DNA from: Microbacterium suwonense
Lineage (GTDB): Bacteria > Actinomycetota > Actinomycetes > Actinomycetales > Microbacteriaceae
NCBI RefSeq assembly: GCF_030296555.1
Contig: NZ_AP027728.1
Span: forward strand, 1,426,001-1,490,000
Direction of reading: 5' to 3'
DNA length: 64,000 nucleotides
The translations under genes and the position numbers were made by a program. Positions 27,820-38,052 of the stretch are shown one piece after another; within the stretch, counting starts at the first letter, position 1, and each line of letters begins with the position of its first letter. The notes below the pieces were generated by a model that was given only the letters and a program-made list of their open reading frames with translations, did not search any database and was not told the origin of the DNA.

Positions 27820-29210
27820 CTGAGTCCGAATTCCGCATCGAGCACGACACCATGGGTGAAGTGCGTGTTCCCGTGAACGCGCTGTACAGCGCGCAGACGC
27901 AGCGTGCCGTGGAGAACTTCCCGATCTCGGGAAGCGGCCTCGAGTCTGCGCAGATCGCGGCGCTCGCCCGTATCAAGAAGGCGGCGGCGCTCGCGAACAA
28001 GGAGCTCGGCACGCTCGACGGCGCCATCGCCGATGCGATCGCACAGGCCGCCGACGAGGTCGTCACCGGCAAGCACGACGGCGAGTTCCCGATCGATGTC
28101 TACCAGACCGGGTCGGGTACCTCATCGAACATGAACATGAACGAGGTGCTGGCGAACCTGGCATCCTCGATCCTCGGCTCCGCCGTGCACCCGAACGACC
28201 ACGTCAACGCCTCGCAGTCGTCGAACGATGTGTTCCCCACGTCGGTGCACGTCGCCGTCACCCAGGCTCTGATCGACGACCTCATCCCCTCACTCGACCA
28301 CCTCGCCGTCGCCTTCGAGGCCAAGGCCGAGGAGTGGAAGACCGTCGTCAAGTCCGGCCGTACGCACCTGATGGACGCCACCCCGGTCACGCTCGGCCAG
28401 GAGTTCGGCGGCTACGCCCGCCAGATGCGCCTCGGCATCGAGCGCGTGCAGGCGGCGCTCCCCCGCGTGGCTGAAGTCCCGCTCGGCGGCACCGCCGTGG
28501 GCACCGGCATCAACACGCCCCTCGGCTTCCCGCAGAAGGTCATCGCGCTGCTTGCCGCCGAGACCGAGCTGCCGGTCACCGAGGCGAAGGATCACTTCGA
28601 GGCTCAGGCCAACCGCGACGGCCTGGTCGAGGCATCCGGCGCGCTGCGCACCATCGCCGTCTCGCTGACGAAGATCAACAACGACCTGCGGTGGATGGGT
28701 TCGGGACCGAACACGGGTCTCGCCGAGATCCACCTGCCCGATCTCCAGCCGGGTTCGTCGATCATGCCAGGCAAGGTCAACCCGGTCATCCCGGAGGCCG
28801 TGCTGATGGTGTGCGCGCGCGTGATCGGCAACGACGCCACGATCGCCTGGGGCGGCGCCTCGGGTGCATTCGAGCTGAATGTCGCCATTCCCGTGATGGG
28901 CACGGCACTGCTGGAGTCGATCCGCCTACTCGCCAACGCGACGCGCGTGCTGGCGGACAAGACCGTCGACGGCCTGGTGGCCAACGTCGAGCGCGCGGCC
29001 GCGCTGGCGGGCATGAGCCCGTCGACCGTCACCCCGCTGAACAAGCTCATCGGCTACGAGGCCGCGGCGAAGATCGCCAAGCACGCCGTGGCGAAGGGCA
29101 TCACCGTGCGCGATGCCGTGATCGAGCTCGGCTACGTGGAGCGCAGCGAGATCACCGAGGCCCAGCTGGACGAGAAGCTCGACCTGCTGAGCATGACCCA
29201 CGCCGGCTGA
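27816..29210 (+). CDS. fumC: Class II fumarate hydratase
   Basis: FumC hydrates fumarate to malate in the TCA cycle. At 464 residues it is full length, with [15 protein letters not shown] as the superfamily signature, [14 protein letters not shown] and [17 protein letters not shown]. The GTG start at 27816 overlaps the carbonic anhydrase stop. It is the last gene of the coupled run that begins at xseA. Confidence 0.97.
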   Translation: MTESEFRIEHDTMGEVRVPVNALYSAQTQRAVENFPISGSGLESAQIAALARIKKAAALANKELGTLDGAIADAIAQAADEVVTGKHDGEFPIDVYQTGSGTSSNMNMNEVLANLASSILGSAVHPNDHVNASQSSNDVFPTSVHVAVTQALIDDLIPSLDHLAVAFEAKAEEWKTVVKSGRTHLMDATPVTLGQEFGGYARQMRLGIERVQAALPRVAEVPLGGTAVGTGINTPLGFPQKVIALLAAETELPVTEAKDHFEAQANRDGLVEASGALRTIAVSLTKINNDLRWMGSGPNTGLAEIHLPDLQPGSSIMPGKVNPVIPEAVLMVCARVIGNDATIAWGGASGAFELNVAIPVMGTALLESIRLLANATRVLADKTVDGLVANVERAAALAGMSPSTVTPLNKLIGYEAAAKIAKHAVAKGITVRDAVIELGYVERSEITEAQLDEKLDLLSMTHAG

Positions 29211-29242
29211 GCACCGGCCCCGCGGCTGGTTGCTGGTTGCTG

Positions 29243-29330
29243 GTTGCACTTTGGGGGCCGACACGCCAGATGTCGGACGTTTTCCGCGAATCCGTCCGAC
29301 ATCTGGCGTGTCGGCCCCCGATTCGTATCT
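29243..29330. repeat. Palindromic repeat family A, copy 1 (GTTGCACTT end to TTCGTATC end)
   Basis: The core has perfect 27-bp inverted arms (29253-29279 and 29293-29319) around a 13-nt loop. Outside the arms are GTTGCACTT on the left (29243) and ATTCGTATC on the right, which recur at the other two copies. It lies between fumC and the DUF559 gene. A short 7-bp tandem (CTGGTTG units) precedes it. Confidence 0.92.
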
Positions 29331-29416
29331 CTCCACAATCAGGTGCACCGGGTGAGTTGTCCACAGACGCCGGGTTTTCGAGGGTCACCACTCATCGGAT
29401 GTCGGATGCTGGCGGC

Positions 29417-30253
29417 ATGATCGATCCACAGTTGCTCATCGACCGGCTCGGCGGCGTCGCACCGGGAACCTCGTTGCAGGAGTTCGGTGTCAGCCGCATG
29501 CGGCTCACCAAATCGGTCCGCGCCGGCGACATCCAGCGGCTGCGCCCCGGGGTGTTCGCCACCAACGTCGCGCATCCTTCGGAACGTGAAGCCGCACTCC
29601 ATGGGGGTCCGCTGACCTGCTCGTCGGCCCTTCAGCGACACGGCGTGTGGGTGATGGCTGGAGATGGACCGCCACATGTGTGGGTCGGTCGCCGCGGGCG
29701 CGCCCATCCTCACGCAGGATGCCGATGCATCAGCCACTATTTTCGCGGGGCGTCCACATTCGGCAAGGTCGACGTCGTGACGGCTCTCATTCACCTGCAT
29801 CGCTGCGAGGGCGAGGAGTCGTTCTTCGCATCGATGGAGTCCGCGCTGCGGCTCCGGCTGATCTCCGACGCGTCACGCCGTCGCATCCGAGCCGCGCTCC
29901 CCCAGCATGCCCGTTGGCTCGTCGATCTGGCACGCACCGACGCCGACAGCGGACTGGAATCGCTTCTCCGACTGCGGATGCACCAACTCGGCATCCGTTT
30001 AGACACTCAGATCGTGATCGACGGAGTCGGCAGAGTGGACTTCGTCATCGGCGGGCGGCTGATCATCGAGGTCGACGGCAAAGAGAATCATGATGGCCGA
30101 TCGAACCGGCACAAGGATCTTGCGCGCGATGCTGCAGCATCTGCTGCGGGGTACGAGACCCTGCGCTTCGACTACGCCCAGATCGTCTATGACTGGCCGG
30201 TGGTCCAGTCCGCGATACTCGCTGCCCTGACCCGCATGGCAGAGCGCGCGTAG
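29417..30253 (+). CDS. DUF559 endonuclease-like protein, framed by inverted family A repeats
   Basis: A 278-residue protein from ATG 29417. The N-terminal part (GTSLQEFGVSRMRLTKSVRA, then GDIQRLRPGVF) resembles the winged-helix region of AbiEi-like proteins. The C-terminal about 110 residues are a DUF559/Vsr-like nuclease fold with GRVDFVIGGRLIIEVDGKENH, where D and E-x-D match a PD-(D/E)xK-type centre, followed by GYETLRFDYAQIV. Such proteins are widespread in actinobacteria and uncharacterised. The inverted repeats at both sides suggest it may move or be maintained as a unit. Confidence 0.75.
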   Translation: MIDPQLLIDRLGGVAPGTSLQEFGVSRMRLTKSVRAGDIQRLRPGVFATNVAHPSEREAALHGGPLTCSSALQRHGVWVMAGDGPPHVWVGRRGRAHPHAGCRCISHYFRGASTFGKVDVVTALIHLHRCEGEESFFASMESALRLRLISDASRRRIRAALPQHARWLVDLARTDADSGLESLLRLRMHQLGIRLDTQIVIDGVGRVDFVIGGRLIIEVDGKENHDGRSNRHKDLARDAAASAAGYETLRFDYAQIVYDWPVVQSAILAALTRMAERA

Positions 30254-30282
30254 CCCATCCCTCCCTCCATCCGGCTTCGACT

Positions 30283-30371
30283 CGGATGCGAAATGGGGGC
30301 CGACACGCCAGATGTCGGACAGATTCGCTGGAAACGTCCGCCATCTGGCGTGTCGGCCCGCAAAGTGCAAC
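30283..30371. repeat. Palindromic repeat family A, copy 2 (inverted relative to copy 1)
   Basis: Arms 30295-30320 and 30336-30359 pair with one internal mismatch. The AAGTGCAAC flank (30363-30371) is the reverse complement of the copy 1 left end, and GGATGCGAAAT lies on the gene side. With copy 1 it brackets the DUF559 gene. Confidence 0.92.
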
Positions 30372-30395
30372 GTACGCGACCAGGAACGGATGCCG

Positions 30396-31757
30396 TCAGC
30401 TGAGCTCCTCGGCCTCCAGCAGCTCGGTGACCAGCGCCGCGATGGCGGAGCGCTCGGAGCGGGTGAGGGTGACGTGCCCGAACAGGTCGTGCCCCTTCAG
30501 GGTCTCGATCACGCTGGCCACACCGTCGTGGCGGCCGACCCGCAGGTTGTCGCGCTGACCGACGTCATGGGTGAGCACGACCCGGGAGTTCTGACCCATC
30601 CGGCTGAGTACCGTCAGGAGCACGTTTCGCTCCAGCGACTGAGCCTCATCGACGATCACGAAGGCGTCGTGCAGCGACCGTCCGCGGATGTGCGTGAGCG
30701 GCAGCACCTCCAGCATCCCCCGCTCCACGACCTCCTCCAGGACGTTGCCGGAGACGACCGAGCCGAGCGTGTCGAACACCGCCTGACCCCAGGGATTCAT
30801 CTTCTCGCCCTGGTCGCCGGGCAGGTAGCCGAGCTCCTGCCCGCCCACGGCAAACAGCGGGCGGAACACGATGATCTTCTTCTGCTGCTGGCGCTCCAGC
30901 ACCGCCTCCAGCCCCGCGCACAGCGCCAGGGCGGACTTTCCCGTGCCTGCACGTCCGCCGAGCGAGACGATGCCGACCTCGGGATCCATCAGCAGGTCGA
31001 TGGCGATGCGCTGCTCGGCCGAGCGCCCGTGCAGTCCGAACACCTCGCGATCCCCCCGCACGAGCCGGTACTCGCCCTCGCCGGTGACGCGCCCGAGCGC
31101 GGATCCCCGCTCGGAGTGGATGATCAGGCCGGTGTTCACGGGCACCCCACGCACCTGATCGCTGAGTCCGACCTCGCTCTCGTAGAGGTCGCTCATCTCG
31201 TCGCCGGAGAGGTCGAGAGAGGCGATCCCGGTCCATCCCGAGTCGACCGCCTGCTCGGCGAGGTACTCCTCGGCGGCCAGCCCGAGGGAGGCGGCCTTCA
31301 CCCGCATCGGCAGGTCCTTGGAGACGATGGTGACGGCCTGACCGTCCTGCGCCAGCTGCGCGGCCGTCGCCAGGATGCGGCTGTCGTTGTCGCTGAGCCG
31401 GATACCTGCGGGCAGCACCGACAGATCGGCGGCTCCGAGCTCGACCCGCAGCGTGCCGCCGTCGCCGACCTCGACCGGGAAGTCGAGCCGCCCGTGCTCT
31501 ATGCGCAGATCGTCGAGATGCCGCAGCGCTCGACGCGCGAAGTAGCCGAGTTCGGGGTCGTGCCGCTTGGCCTCGAGCTCCGTGATCACGACGACCGGAA
31601 GCACGATGGAGTGCTCGGCGAAGCGGAAAAGCGCCTGCGGGTCGCTGAGCAGCACCGAGGTGTCGAGCACATATGTGCGAAGAGCCGTGTCATCTTTCGA
31701 CACGGCTCGGGTTCCGACGATCTTGCGGGTGGACAGCTGCGAGGTGCGAGTGGTCAC
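30396..31757 (-). CDS. phoH2: PhoH2-type protein: PIN ribonuclease plus PhoH ATPase/helicase
   Basis: A 453-residue two-domain protein from GTG 31757. Residues about 25-160 form a PIN nuclease domain ([32 protein letters not shown]). The C-terminal PhoH ATPase has Walker [14 protein letters not shown] and Walker [12 protein letters not shown]. PhoH2 proteins unwind and cleave RNA. No antitoxin-like small gene is seen upstream. Confidence 0.92.
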   Translation of the reverse strand: MTTRTSQLSTRKIVGTRAVSKDDTALRTYVLDTSVLLSDPQALFRFAEHSIVLPVVVITELEAKRHDPELGYFARRALRHLDDLRIEHGRLDFPVEVGDGGTLRVELGAADLSVLPAGIRLSDNDSRILATAAQLAQDGQAVTIVSKDLPMRVKAASLGLAAEEYLAEQAVDSGWTGIASLDLSGDEMSDLYESEVGLSDQVRGVPVNTGLIIHSERGSALGRVTGEGEYRLVRGDREVFGLHGRSAEQRIAIDLLMDPEVGIVSLGGRAGTGKSALALCAGLEAVLERQQQKKIIVFRPLFAVGGQELGYLPGDQGEKMNPWGQAVFDTLGSVVSGNVLEEVVERGMLEVLPLTHIRGRSLHDAFVIVDEAQSLERNVLLTVLSRMGQNSRVVLTHDVGQRDNLRVGRHDGVASVIETLKGHDLFGHVTLTRSERSAIAALVTELLEAEELS

Positions 31758-31936
31758 GATCGATCCCCCGATCCGGGTTTTCCCGGCTCTGTGGCGAGTC
31801 GACCAGGGGCCACGAGTCGCGATCCGGAAGGCCGACCCGATCGGGCACGGTGCCCGATGTCTGTACCGTACGTCGCCGGATCAAGGGGGCCGGATGCGAC
31901 ACGCTGACGCGCGGGTTACGCCGCCGTGAACATCTG

Positions 31937-32719
31937 TCAGCGCCCGAAGCGGCGGTCGCGGTCGGCGTAGTCGCGGATCGCACGCAGGAAGTCGACCTGG
32001 CGCAGATCGGGGCCGAGCGCCTCGACGAAGTAGAACTCGCTGTGCGCGCTCTGCCAGAGCAGGAAGTCGCTCAGCCGCTGCTCGCCGCTGGTGCGGATGA
32101 CCAGATCGGGGTCGGGCTGCCCGCCGGTGTACAGGTGCTCGCCGATCATCTCGGGGGTCAGCTGGGCCGCGAGGTCTTCCATGGTGCCGCCGGAGGCGTT
32201 GTGCTGGCCGATGATGCTGCGCACCGCATCGACGATCTCATTGCGTCCGCCGTAGCCGACGGCCAGGTTCACGTGCAGACCCGTGTGGTCGCGGGTGCGC
32301 TCCTGGGCCTCTTCGAGCACTCGTGACAGCTCCGCTGGGAGGATGTCGGACCGCCCGACGTGCTGCACGCACCAGCTACCGTGCTGCGACAGCGTGTCGG
32401 CCAGTTCAGCGATGATCTCGATGAGGTCGTCGATCTCTTTGGAGTCGCGCTTGTGCAGGTTGTCGGCGGACAGCAGGTACAGCGAGACCACGCTGACCCC
32501 GAGCTCGTCGCACCAGCCGAGGAACTCGCGCATCTTCGCGGCGCCGGCGCGATGCCCGTCGGCCGCGGAGTCGTAGCCGAGCTGGCGCGCCCAGCGGCGG
32601 TTGCCGTCGATCATCATGGCGACATGGTGCGGAACGGATGCCGGGTCGATCCGGCGTCGCAGGCGGTTGCCGTACAGCCGGTAGAGGGGTCCTCGCCCTG
32701 AGCTCTCGCGTGCACTCAC
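31937..32719 (-). CDS. uppS: Isoprenyl (cis-prenyl) transferase, undecaprenyl diphosphate synthase-like
   Basis: A 260-residue enzyme from GTG 32719 that condenses isopentenyl diphosphate in cis to build the lipid carrier of cell-wall synthesis. Signature [14 protein letters not shown] carries the catalytic Asp and the diphosphate-binding arginines; [14 protein letters not shown] and [19 protein letters not shown] are the other conserved blocks. Actinobacteria often have two such enzymes with different chain lengths, so the exact product is uncertain. Confidence 0.9.
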   Translation of the reverse strand: MSARESSGRGPLYRLYGNRLRRRIDPASVPHHVAMMIDGNRRWARQLGYDSAADGHRAGAAKMREFLGWCDELGVSVVSLYLLSADNLHKRDSKEIDDLIEIIAELADTLSQHGSWCVQHVGRSDILPAELSRVLEEAQERTRDHTGLHVNLAVGYGGRNEIVDAVRSIIGQHNASGGTMEDLAAQLTPEMIGEHLYTGGQPDPDLVIRTSGEQRLSDFLLWQSAHSEFYFVEALGPDLRQVDFLRAIRDYADRDRRFGR

Positions 32720-32851
32720 GTCCCTACGCTACCGCCAAGGATCGGATGCCGACGGCGCAGGGCACGCGATGCGAGAACCGCACGAGCGTCGGGCACCGCG
32801 TCGCCGGGACATGTGCTGCTCGCGGAATGCGGGCGCGCCTAGAGTGGGGAC

Positions 32852-33583
32852 GTGAGCACTCCAGCCGACGAAGGCCTCGAAGTCCCTCAGCTGCCGCTGC
32901 TCGACGCTGCAGCGAAGGATGCCGACGTCGAGATCAAGCCGAGCTGGCGAGGGTGGATCCATGCCGGCACGTTCCCGGTCGCGATCGTCACCGGCATCGT
33001 GCTGATCGCGCTGGCGCACGGAGCGCCGGCGAAATGGGCAGCCGCCGTCTTCATGGCCAGCTCGCTGCTGCTGTTCGGCAACTCCGCGCTGTATCACCGC
33101 TTCACCTGGAGCCCCAAGGTGAAGGGCGTCCTCAAGCGCATCGACCACGCCAACATCCTGCTGCTGATCGCCGGCACCTACACACCGATCGCAACGCTCG
33201 CGCTGGCGCCGCAGAAGGGCGCGCTGCTGCTGTTCCTGGTGTGGGGCGGGGCGATCCTCGGCATCCTGTTCCGCGTCTTCTGGATCAACGCGCCGCGCTG
33301 GCTGTACGTCGCGCTGTATCTCGTGCTCGGCTGGGCGGCGGTGATGTACATGGTCGACCTGGCGGTCGCGAACGTGGCGATGATGGTGCTGGTGTGCGTC
33401 GGCGGCGTGCTCTACACCGCCGGGGCCGTCGTGTACGCGATGAAGAAGCCGAATCCCTGGCCGGGGCACTTCGGATTCCACGAGATCTTCCATGTGTGCA
33501 CCGTGCTGGCCTTCCTGTGCCACTGGACGGCGTGCCTGCTCATCTCGCTGGCCCCCCACGCGCCCTCGCTCGGGCTCGCCTGA
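32852..33583 (+). CDS. trhA: Hemolysin III/TrhA family membrane protein
   Basis: A 243-residue protein from GTG 32852 with seven membrane helices. The conserved metal-site pattern is present: [29 protein letters not shown], and [17 protein letters not shown]. The family (PAQR-related) is linked to membrane-lipid homeostasis; the hemolysin name is historical. It diverges from uppS. Confidence 0.93.
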   Translation: MSTPADEGLEVPQLPLLDAAAKDADVEIKPSWRGWIHAGTFPVAIVTGIVLIALAHGAPAKWAAAVFMASSLLLFGNSALYHRFTWSPKVKGVLKRIDHANILLLIAGTYTPIATLALAPQKGALLLFLVWGGAILGILFRVFWINAPRWLYVALYLVLGWAAVMYMVDLAVANVAMMVLVCVGGVLYTAGAVVYAMKKPNPWPGHFGFHEIFHVCTVLAFLCHWTACLLISLAPHAPSLGLA

Positions 33584-33657
33584 CATCCGCCGTCATCCCC
33601 CGCCGTGCGTGCAGGCGCGCGTGGCATCCTGGCAGCAGAACGATCTGGAGGACCATC

Positions 33658-34131
33658 ATGGCCGACGTGGAGAGCTTCACCCTCGATCACACCGCCGTCA
33701 TCGCGCCCTATGTGCGTCTGATCGGCGTCGAGCACGGTCCGAAGGGCGACGCGATCTCGAACTTCGACGTGCGCTTCGTGCAGCCCAATGAGGGCGAGAT
33801 CCCCACTGCGGGGCTGCACACCATCGAGCACACCCTGGCGAGCGTGCTGCGCGACCACATCGACGGCGTGATCGACATCTCGCCGTTCGGATGCCGCACC
33901 GGCTTCCACCTGATCATGTGGGGCGAGCCCGCGGTCGCCGACGTGGTGGCGGCCGTGCGCGCGGGACTGGAGTTCATCGCGGGCCCAGCCGAATGGAGCG
34001 ATGTGCCCGGCGTCTCGGCCGTCGAATGCGGCAACTACCGCGACCACAGTCTGCACAGCGCCAAGGAGTGGGCGAAGCGCATCCTCGCGCAGGGCATCAG
34101 CCTCGACGCGTTCTCCCGCGTCGGCGTCTGA
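33658..34131 (+). CDS. luxS: S-ribosylhomocysteine lyase LuxS
   Basis: LuxS splits S-ribosylhomocysteine into homocysteine and the AI-2 precursor DPD, in the activated methyl cycle. At 157 residues it is full length. The metal site HTIEH is at H54/E57/H58, and the catalytic cysteine context is PFGCRTGFH together with [11 protein letters not shown]. The start ATG 33658 follows CTGGAGG. An AI-2E family permease lies about 2.6 kb away. Confidence 0.97.
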   Translation: MADVESFTLDHTAVIAPYVRLIGVEHGPKGDAISNFDVRFVQPNEGEIPTAGLHTIEHTLASVLRDHIDGVIDISPFGCRTGFHLIMWGEPAVADVVAAVRAGLEFIAGPAEWSDVPGVSAVECGNYRDHSLHSAKEWAKRILAQGISLDAFSRVGV

Positions 34132-34145
34132 GCCGCCGGACGACG

Positions 34146-34397
34146 TCAGTCCGTCCCGCCGGCACCAGGGGTGCCGTCCTCGGCATCCGTTCCGGCCTGC
34201 TCGGCATCCAGCTCGGCGCGCACCTCGTCGCGATACCGCACCCGGCGGATGCGGCGATTCATGTCCCAGATCAGCAGGATCACGGCGACGACCACCACGA
34301 TCACGGCGGCGAAACCGGCGAAACCCGGGGTCACCAGCTCGGGCGGAACGGTCGAGGTCGGCGTCGGCATCGGGGTGTTCTCGCCGAACAGGATCAT
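34146..34397 (-). CDS. Small membrane protein, hypothetical
   Basis: An 83-residue protein with one membrane helix (FAGFAAVIVVVVAVILLIWD), a short proline/threonine-rich N-terminus and a charged acidic tail (RDEVRAELDAEQAG). ATG 34397 follows AAAGGCGG. It diverges from the DUF4307 gene, an arrangement I recall from other Microbacteriaceae. No function is known. Confidence 0.65.
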   Translation of the reverse strand: MILFGENTPMPTPTSTVPPELVTPGFAGFAAVIVVVVAVILLIWDMNRRIRRVRYRDEVRAELDAEQAGTDAEDGTPGAGGTD

Positions 34398-34471
34398 GAG
34401 TCCGCCTTTCCTCCTCAGGTCGCATAACCTGGGAGTACCAGCCTATCCGCCGACAGAGAGCCAGGAGACCC

Positions 34472-34858
34472 GTGACCACCGCCCGCGAGCTCGATGAGCG
34501 CTACGGTCGCACCGGTCGCCGCCGCCTGCCCTGGATCATCGCGGGCGTGCTCACCGCCGCCGTGGTGGTGGCGTTCGGCTGGATGATCGTGGTCAGCGAG
34601 ATGAGCACCGTCACCGCAGACGACGTGGGCTTCACCGTCACGGATGAGCACAGCGTGGATCTGCGCTTCCAGTACACGGCTCCACGGGGATCCGACGTCA
34701 CCTGCGTGGTGCAGGCGCTGGACGCGGAGTTCGGCGTGGTGGGCTGGAAGATCGTCGATATCCCGGCCGCAGAAGCGCACACCTCCGCCTTCGATGTGAC
34801 CATCCCGACGGTCGCTGCGGCGACCACCGGTTTGGTGAAGTCCTGCTGGGTCGCTTAG
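34472..34858 (+). CDS. DUF4307 family membrane protein
   Basis: A 128-residue protein from GTG 34472 with one N-terminal membrane helix (LPWIIAGVLTAAVVVAFGWM) and a beta-rich outside domain with two cysteines (TCVVQALD and KSCWVA), possibly a disulfide. DUF4307 genes commonly stand upstream of greA in actinobacteria; no activity is known. A terminator with a T-run follows. Confidence 0.85.
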   Translation: MTTARELDERYGRTGRRRLPWIIAGVLTAAVVVAFGWMIVVSEMSTVTADDVGFTVTDEHSVDLRFQYTAPRGSDVTCVVQALDAEFGVVGWKIVDIPAAEAHTSAFDVTIPTVAAATTGLVKSCWVA

Positions 34859-34878
34859 ACTCGATCGCAAGAGACCTG

Positions 34879-34904
34879 CGCCCTGGCCTACGCCGGGGCG
34901 TTTT
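34879..34904 (+). terminator. Rho-independent terminator after DUF4307
   Basis: Stem CGCCCTGGC (34879-34887) with GCCGGGGCG (34892-34900), one G-T pair, four-base loop, followed by TTTT at 34901-34904. It separates the DUF4307 gene from greA. Confidence 0.7.
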
Positions 34905-34981
34905 GGCATATCCCCCGGGCCGCAGATGACGGTCCGGCATCCTCCCAGCCCCTGAAGGGGCCCGCATCGAAGGAGCACGCT

Positions 34982-35470
34982 GTGTCCACAGACGCTCAGG
35001 TACCTTTCCTCACGCAGGAGGCCTACGATCGGCTCGTCGACGAGCTCGAACAGCTCTCCACTGTCGGCCGCGACGAGATCGCGGCCCGCATCGAGGCCGC
35101 TCGCGAAGAGGGCGACCTCAAGGAGAACGGCGGGTATCACGCCGCGAAGGACGAGCAGGGCAAACAGGAGGCGCGCATCCGCACGCTGCAGCAGCTTCTG
35201 AAGACCGCGAAGGTCGGCGAGGCGCCCACCAGCCGCGGCATCGTCGAGCCCGGCACGGTCGTCACGGCGATCGTCGCCGGCGACGAAGAGGTGTTCCTGC
35301 TCGGAAGCCGTGAGATCGCCGCAGACGGCGACCTGGACGTCTACAGCGAGGCGAGCCCGCTCGGCCAGGCCATCCTCGGCCTGAAGGTCGGCGAGAAGAC
35401 GAGCTACGAGGCCCCCAACGGTCGCGCGATCTCGGTCGAGGTCACCGGCGTGGAGACCTACACCGGCTGA
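34982..35470 (+). CDS. greA: Transcription elongation factor GreA
   Basis: GreA rescues backtracked RNA polymerase by stimulating transcript cleavage. The 162-residue protein has the N-terminal coiled coil, with the acidic tip (EAAREEGDLKENGGYHAAKD), and the C-terminal FKBP-like domain (PLGQAILGLKVGEKTSYEAP). GTG 34982 follows GAAGGAG. A strong hairpin follows the stop. Confidence 0.96.
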   Translation: MSTDAQVPFLTQEAYDRLVDELEQLSTVGRDEIAARIEAAREEGDLKENGGYHAAKDEQGKQEARIRTLQQLLKTAKVGEAPTSRGIVEPGTVVTAIVAGDEEVFLLGSREIAADGDLDVYSEASPLGQAILGLKVGEKTSYEAPNGRAISVEVTGVETYTG

Positions 35471-35484
35471 CCGTCGCAGACGCA

Positions 35485-35520
35485 GCCGAAGGCTCGAGCA
35501 GCGCGCTCCGAGCCTTCGGC
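35485..35520. terminator. Bidirectional hairpin between greA and ilvA
   Basis: A perfect 12-bp stem (35485-35496 with 35509-35520) with flanking AGACG/GTCT extensions lies 14 bp after greA and 3 bp from the end of convergent ilvA. Confidence 0.75.
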
Positions 35521-35523
35521 GTC

Positions 35524-36771
35524 TCAGTCCTCGACGACGAGCGGATCGAAGCCGGCGGCACGCAGTGTGTCCAGCGCCAGCTGGGTGTGCTCGGGTCCGC
35601 GTGTCTCGATCGAGAGCTGCAGGATCATGTCGCTGATCTGCAGTCCATGGCCGTGCCGGGTGTGCAGCACCTCCATGACGTTCGCGCCGACCTGCGCGAG
35701 CGCCTCGGAGACCTTGGCCAGCTGGCCGGGACGATCGGGCAGCGGGATGCTCACGGTCGCGTAGCGGCCGGATGCTGCCAGTCCGTGCGAGACGACCCGC
35801 TGCAGCAGCATGGGGTCGATGTTCCCGCCGGAGAGGATCGGAACTGTCGTGCCTGCCGACGTCACCTTTCCAGCGAGGATGGCGGCGACGCCGACCGCAC
35901 CTGCGGGCTCGACGACGATCTTGGCGTGCTCCAGCAGCATCAGGATGGCACGGGCGATGTCGTCCTCAGAGACGGTGACGACGTCGTCCACCAGATCGCG
36001 GATGATCTCGAAGGGCACATCGCCGGGGCGCGCGACGAGGATGCCGTCTGCGATGGTCGGCTGCGTGGTGATCTCGACCGGATGGCCCGCGGCGAGGGAC
36101 GGGGGAACAGCCGCGGCGTGCTCGGACTGTACGCCAATGATGCGCACGGTGCGTCCATCTGCGGCGGCCGCCTGCTTGATGGCTGCCGCGACTCCCGCGA
36201 TCAGTCCGCCGCCGCCGATCCCCATGATCACCGTGTCGACCTCGGGGACGTCCTGGTAGATCTCCAGGCCCAGCGTGCCCTGGCCGATGATCACGTCACG
36301 ATGGTTGAAGGGCGGGATCAGCACTGCCCCGGTGCGCTCCGCGAACTCCGCAGCCAGCCGCAGCGACGTCGCGACCGTCTCCCCTTCCAGCACCACCTCG
36401 GCACCGTACCCGCGCGTGGCCAGCAACTTCGGCACGGGCACGCCGAGCGGCATGAAGATCGTGGCGGGGATGCCGAGGGCCTGGGCGGCGAGCGCCACAC
36501 CCTGTGCGTGGTTCCCTGCGGAGGCCGCGACGACGCCGCGTGCACGCTCCGAGTCCGACAGCTGGGCAAGCCGGTACGATGCCCCGCGGATCTTGAACGA
36601 CCCGGTGCGCTGAAGGTTCTCCATCTTCAGCAGTACGGGAGATCCCAGTATGTCGCTGAGCGCCCGGGAGAGCTCGGTCGGCGTGTGCGAGATCACTCCC
36701 GCGAGGCTCTCGGCCGCCGACGTGAACTCGGTCAGGCTGGGGACTGCTGTCAGGCTCGGGACTGCGGTCAT
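35524..36771 (-). CDS. ilvA: Threonine ammonia-lyase with ACT domain
   Basis: This PLP enzyme deaminates threonine to 2-oxobutanoate, the first step toward isoleucine. Residues 1-330 form the catalytic domain with the PLP lysine in RTGSFKIRGA, SAGNHAQGVALAA and GIGGGGLIAGV. The last about 80 residues are one ACT domain (SIPLPDRPGQLAKVSEAL). At 415 residues it resembles the shorter single-ACT type. The ATG 36771 overlaps the upstream permease stop (ATGA). Confidence 0.95.
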   Translation of the reverse strand: MTAVPSLTAVPSLTEFTSAAESLAGVISHTPTELSRALSDILGSPVLLKMENLQRTGSFKIRGASYRLAQLSDSERARGVVAASAGNHAQGVALAAQALGIPATIFMPLGVPVPKLLATRGYGAEVVLEGETVATSLRLAAEFAERTGAVLIPPFNHRDVIIGQGTLGLEIYQDVPEVDTVIMGIGGGGLIAGVAAAIKQAAAADGRTVRIIGVQSEHAAAVPPSLAAGHPVEITTQPTIADGILVARPGDVPFEIIRDLVDDVVTVSEDDIARAILMLLEHAKIVVEPAGAVGVAAILAGKVTSAGTTVPILSGGNIDPMLLQRVVSHGLAASGRYATVSIPLPDRPGQLAKVSEALAQVGANVMEVLHTRHGHGLQISDMILQLSIETRGPEHTQLALDTLRAAGFDPLVVED

Positions 36772-37963
36772 CGATTCCTCCTCGGCCGCTCCCGCGGCAC
36801 TGTGCTCCAGATGAGATCGGCGTCGGGCTCCTCCCCCGTCCGCCAGGCGCCGGTGCTGATGGTCACCGCAGCCACGTTGATGAATGCGGCCAGCGGAACG
36901 GCGAACAGGGCCCCGGGAATGCGTGCGATCATCGCTCCGCCCGCGACCACCAGCACGACCGCCAGCGGGTGCACCTTGACCGCCGATCCCATCAGGATGG
37001 GCTGCAGGATGTGCCCCTCGAGCTGCTGCACGAGCAGCACGACGCCCAGCATCGCGACGGCGATCCAGATGCCGTTGTAGACCAGGGCGAGGAACACGGC
37101 GACCGCTCCGGTGACCACGGCTCCGACGATCGGCACGAACGAACCCAGGAAGACCAGCACGGCGACCGGGATCGCCATCGGCACGCCGAGAAGTGCTGCG
37201 CCCGCTCCGATGCCGACGGCATCGATCGCCGCGACGAGCATCTGGGTGCGCGCGTAGTTGATCACCGTGTCCCAGCCGTTGCGCGCGGCGGCGTCGGCGG
37301 CGGGCGCGCCTTGCGCGGGAAGAGCTTGAGCGTCCACCGCCAGATGCCGGCGCCGTCGGCCAGCAGGCAGACGAGGATGAACAGCGACAGCAGGGCGCCG
37401 GTGACCACCTCGGCCGCCGTCCCGGTGACGGCTCCGGCCGCGCTGAGCAGCCAATCCTGCTGTTCGGTGAGGAACTCCTGAGCCTGTGCGATGTACGCGT
37501 CGATGTCGCCGGCGGTGAGGTGGAGCGGGCTGTCCAGCAGGAACGCCTTGAACTGCTCGAAGGCGAGTGCGGTCCTGGTCTGCACGTCGTCGAGCTGGGC
37601 CCGGACCTGCCACACGACCAGCCAGATCAGCCCCGTCACGATGCCGATCGCGCCGATCACCGTCGTGGCGATGGCCAGCCAGCGCGGGAATCGCGCCCGC
37701 AGCATGAGCTGGAACCCGGGCCACAGCAGTGCGGCGATCAGGATGCCGACCATCATCGGGATGATCAGCGCCTTCAGCAGCATCACCAGCCAGATGAACA
37801 GGGCGATGACGCCGGCGATCACGAGCAGACGCCAGGAGTAGGCGGCCGTCACTCGCAGCGGTGCGGGCACCGCCTCATCGACCTTGGTGGTGACCGTGCG
37901 GTCGGTGACGGGCGGATAGTGGCGGAACGGATTGCGGAACCTCGGTGTGGGGTCGTCGCTCAT
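36768..37963 (-). CDS. AI-2E family transporter; single-base frameshift as sequenced
   Basis: A polytopic permease of the AI-2E/TqsA/PerM family. The first frame runs from ATG 37963 through several helices to LKLFPRKAR and then becomes a low-complexity proline string. One base restored in the GGG at 37302-37304 (CCC in the gene) continues it as PAADAAARNGWDTVINYART and the remaining helices, giving 398 residues. The stop overlaps the ilvA start. The family includes AI-2 exporters and sodium/proton antiporters, so substrate is open. Confidence 0.85.
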
Positions 37964-38052
37964 CGTCCAATTCTACGTACCGCCCCGACCGGCGCCGGAA
38001 TGCATGTCGGAGGTGACCGTTACCCTGAACGGATGATGACCGCTCCCCTGCC

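Noticed and set aside
29224..29242. CTGGTTG triple tandem as a separate element
   Set aside because: Only three 7-bp units, directly before the family A repeat; too short to assign meaning.
34905..34981. Leader structure before greA as a riboswitch
   Set aside because: Only short hairpins are visible and no conserved riboswitch core can be recognised.
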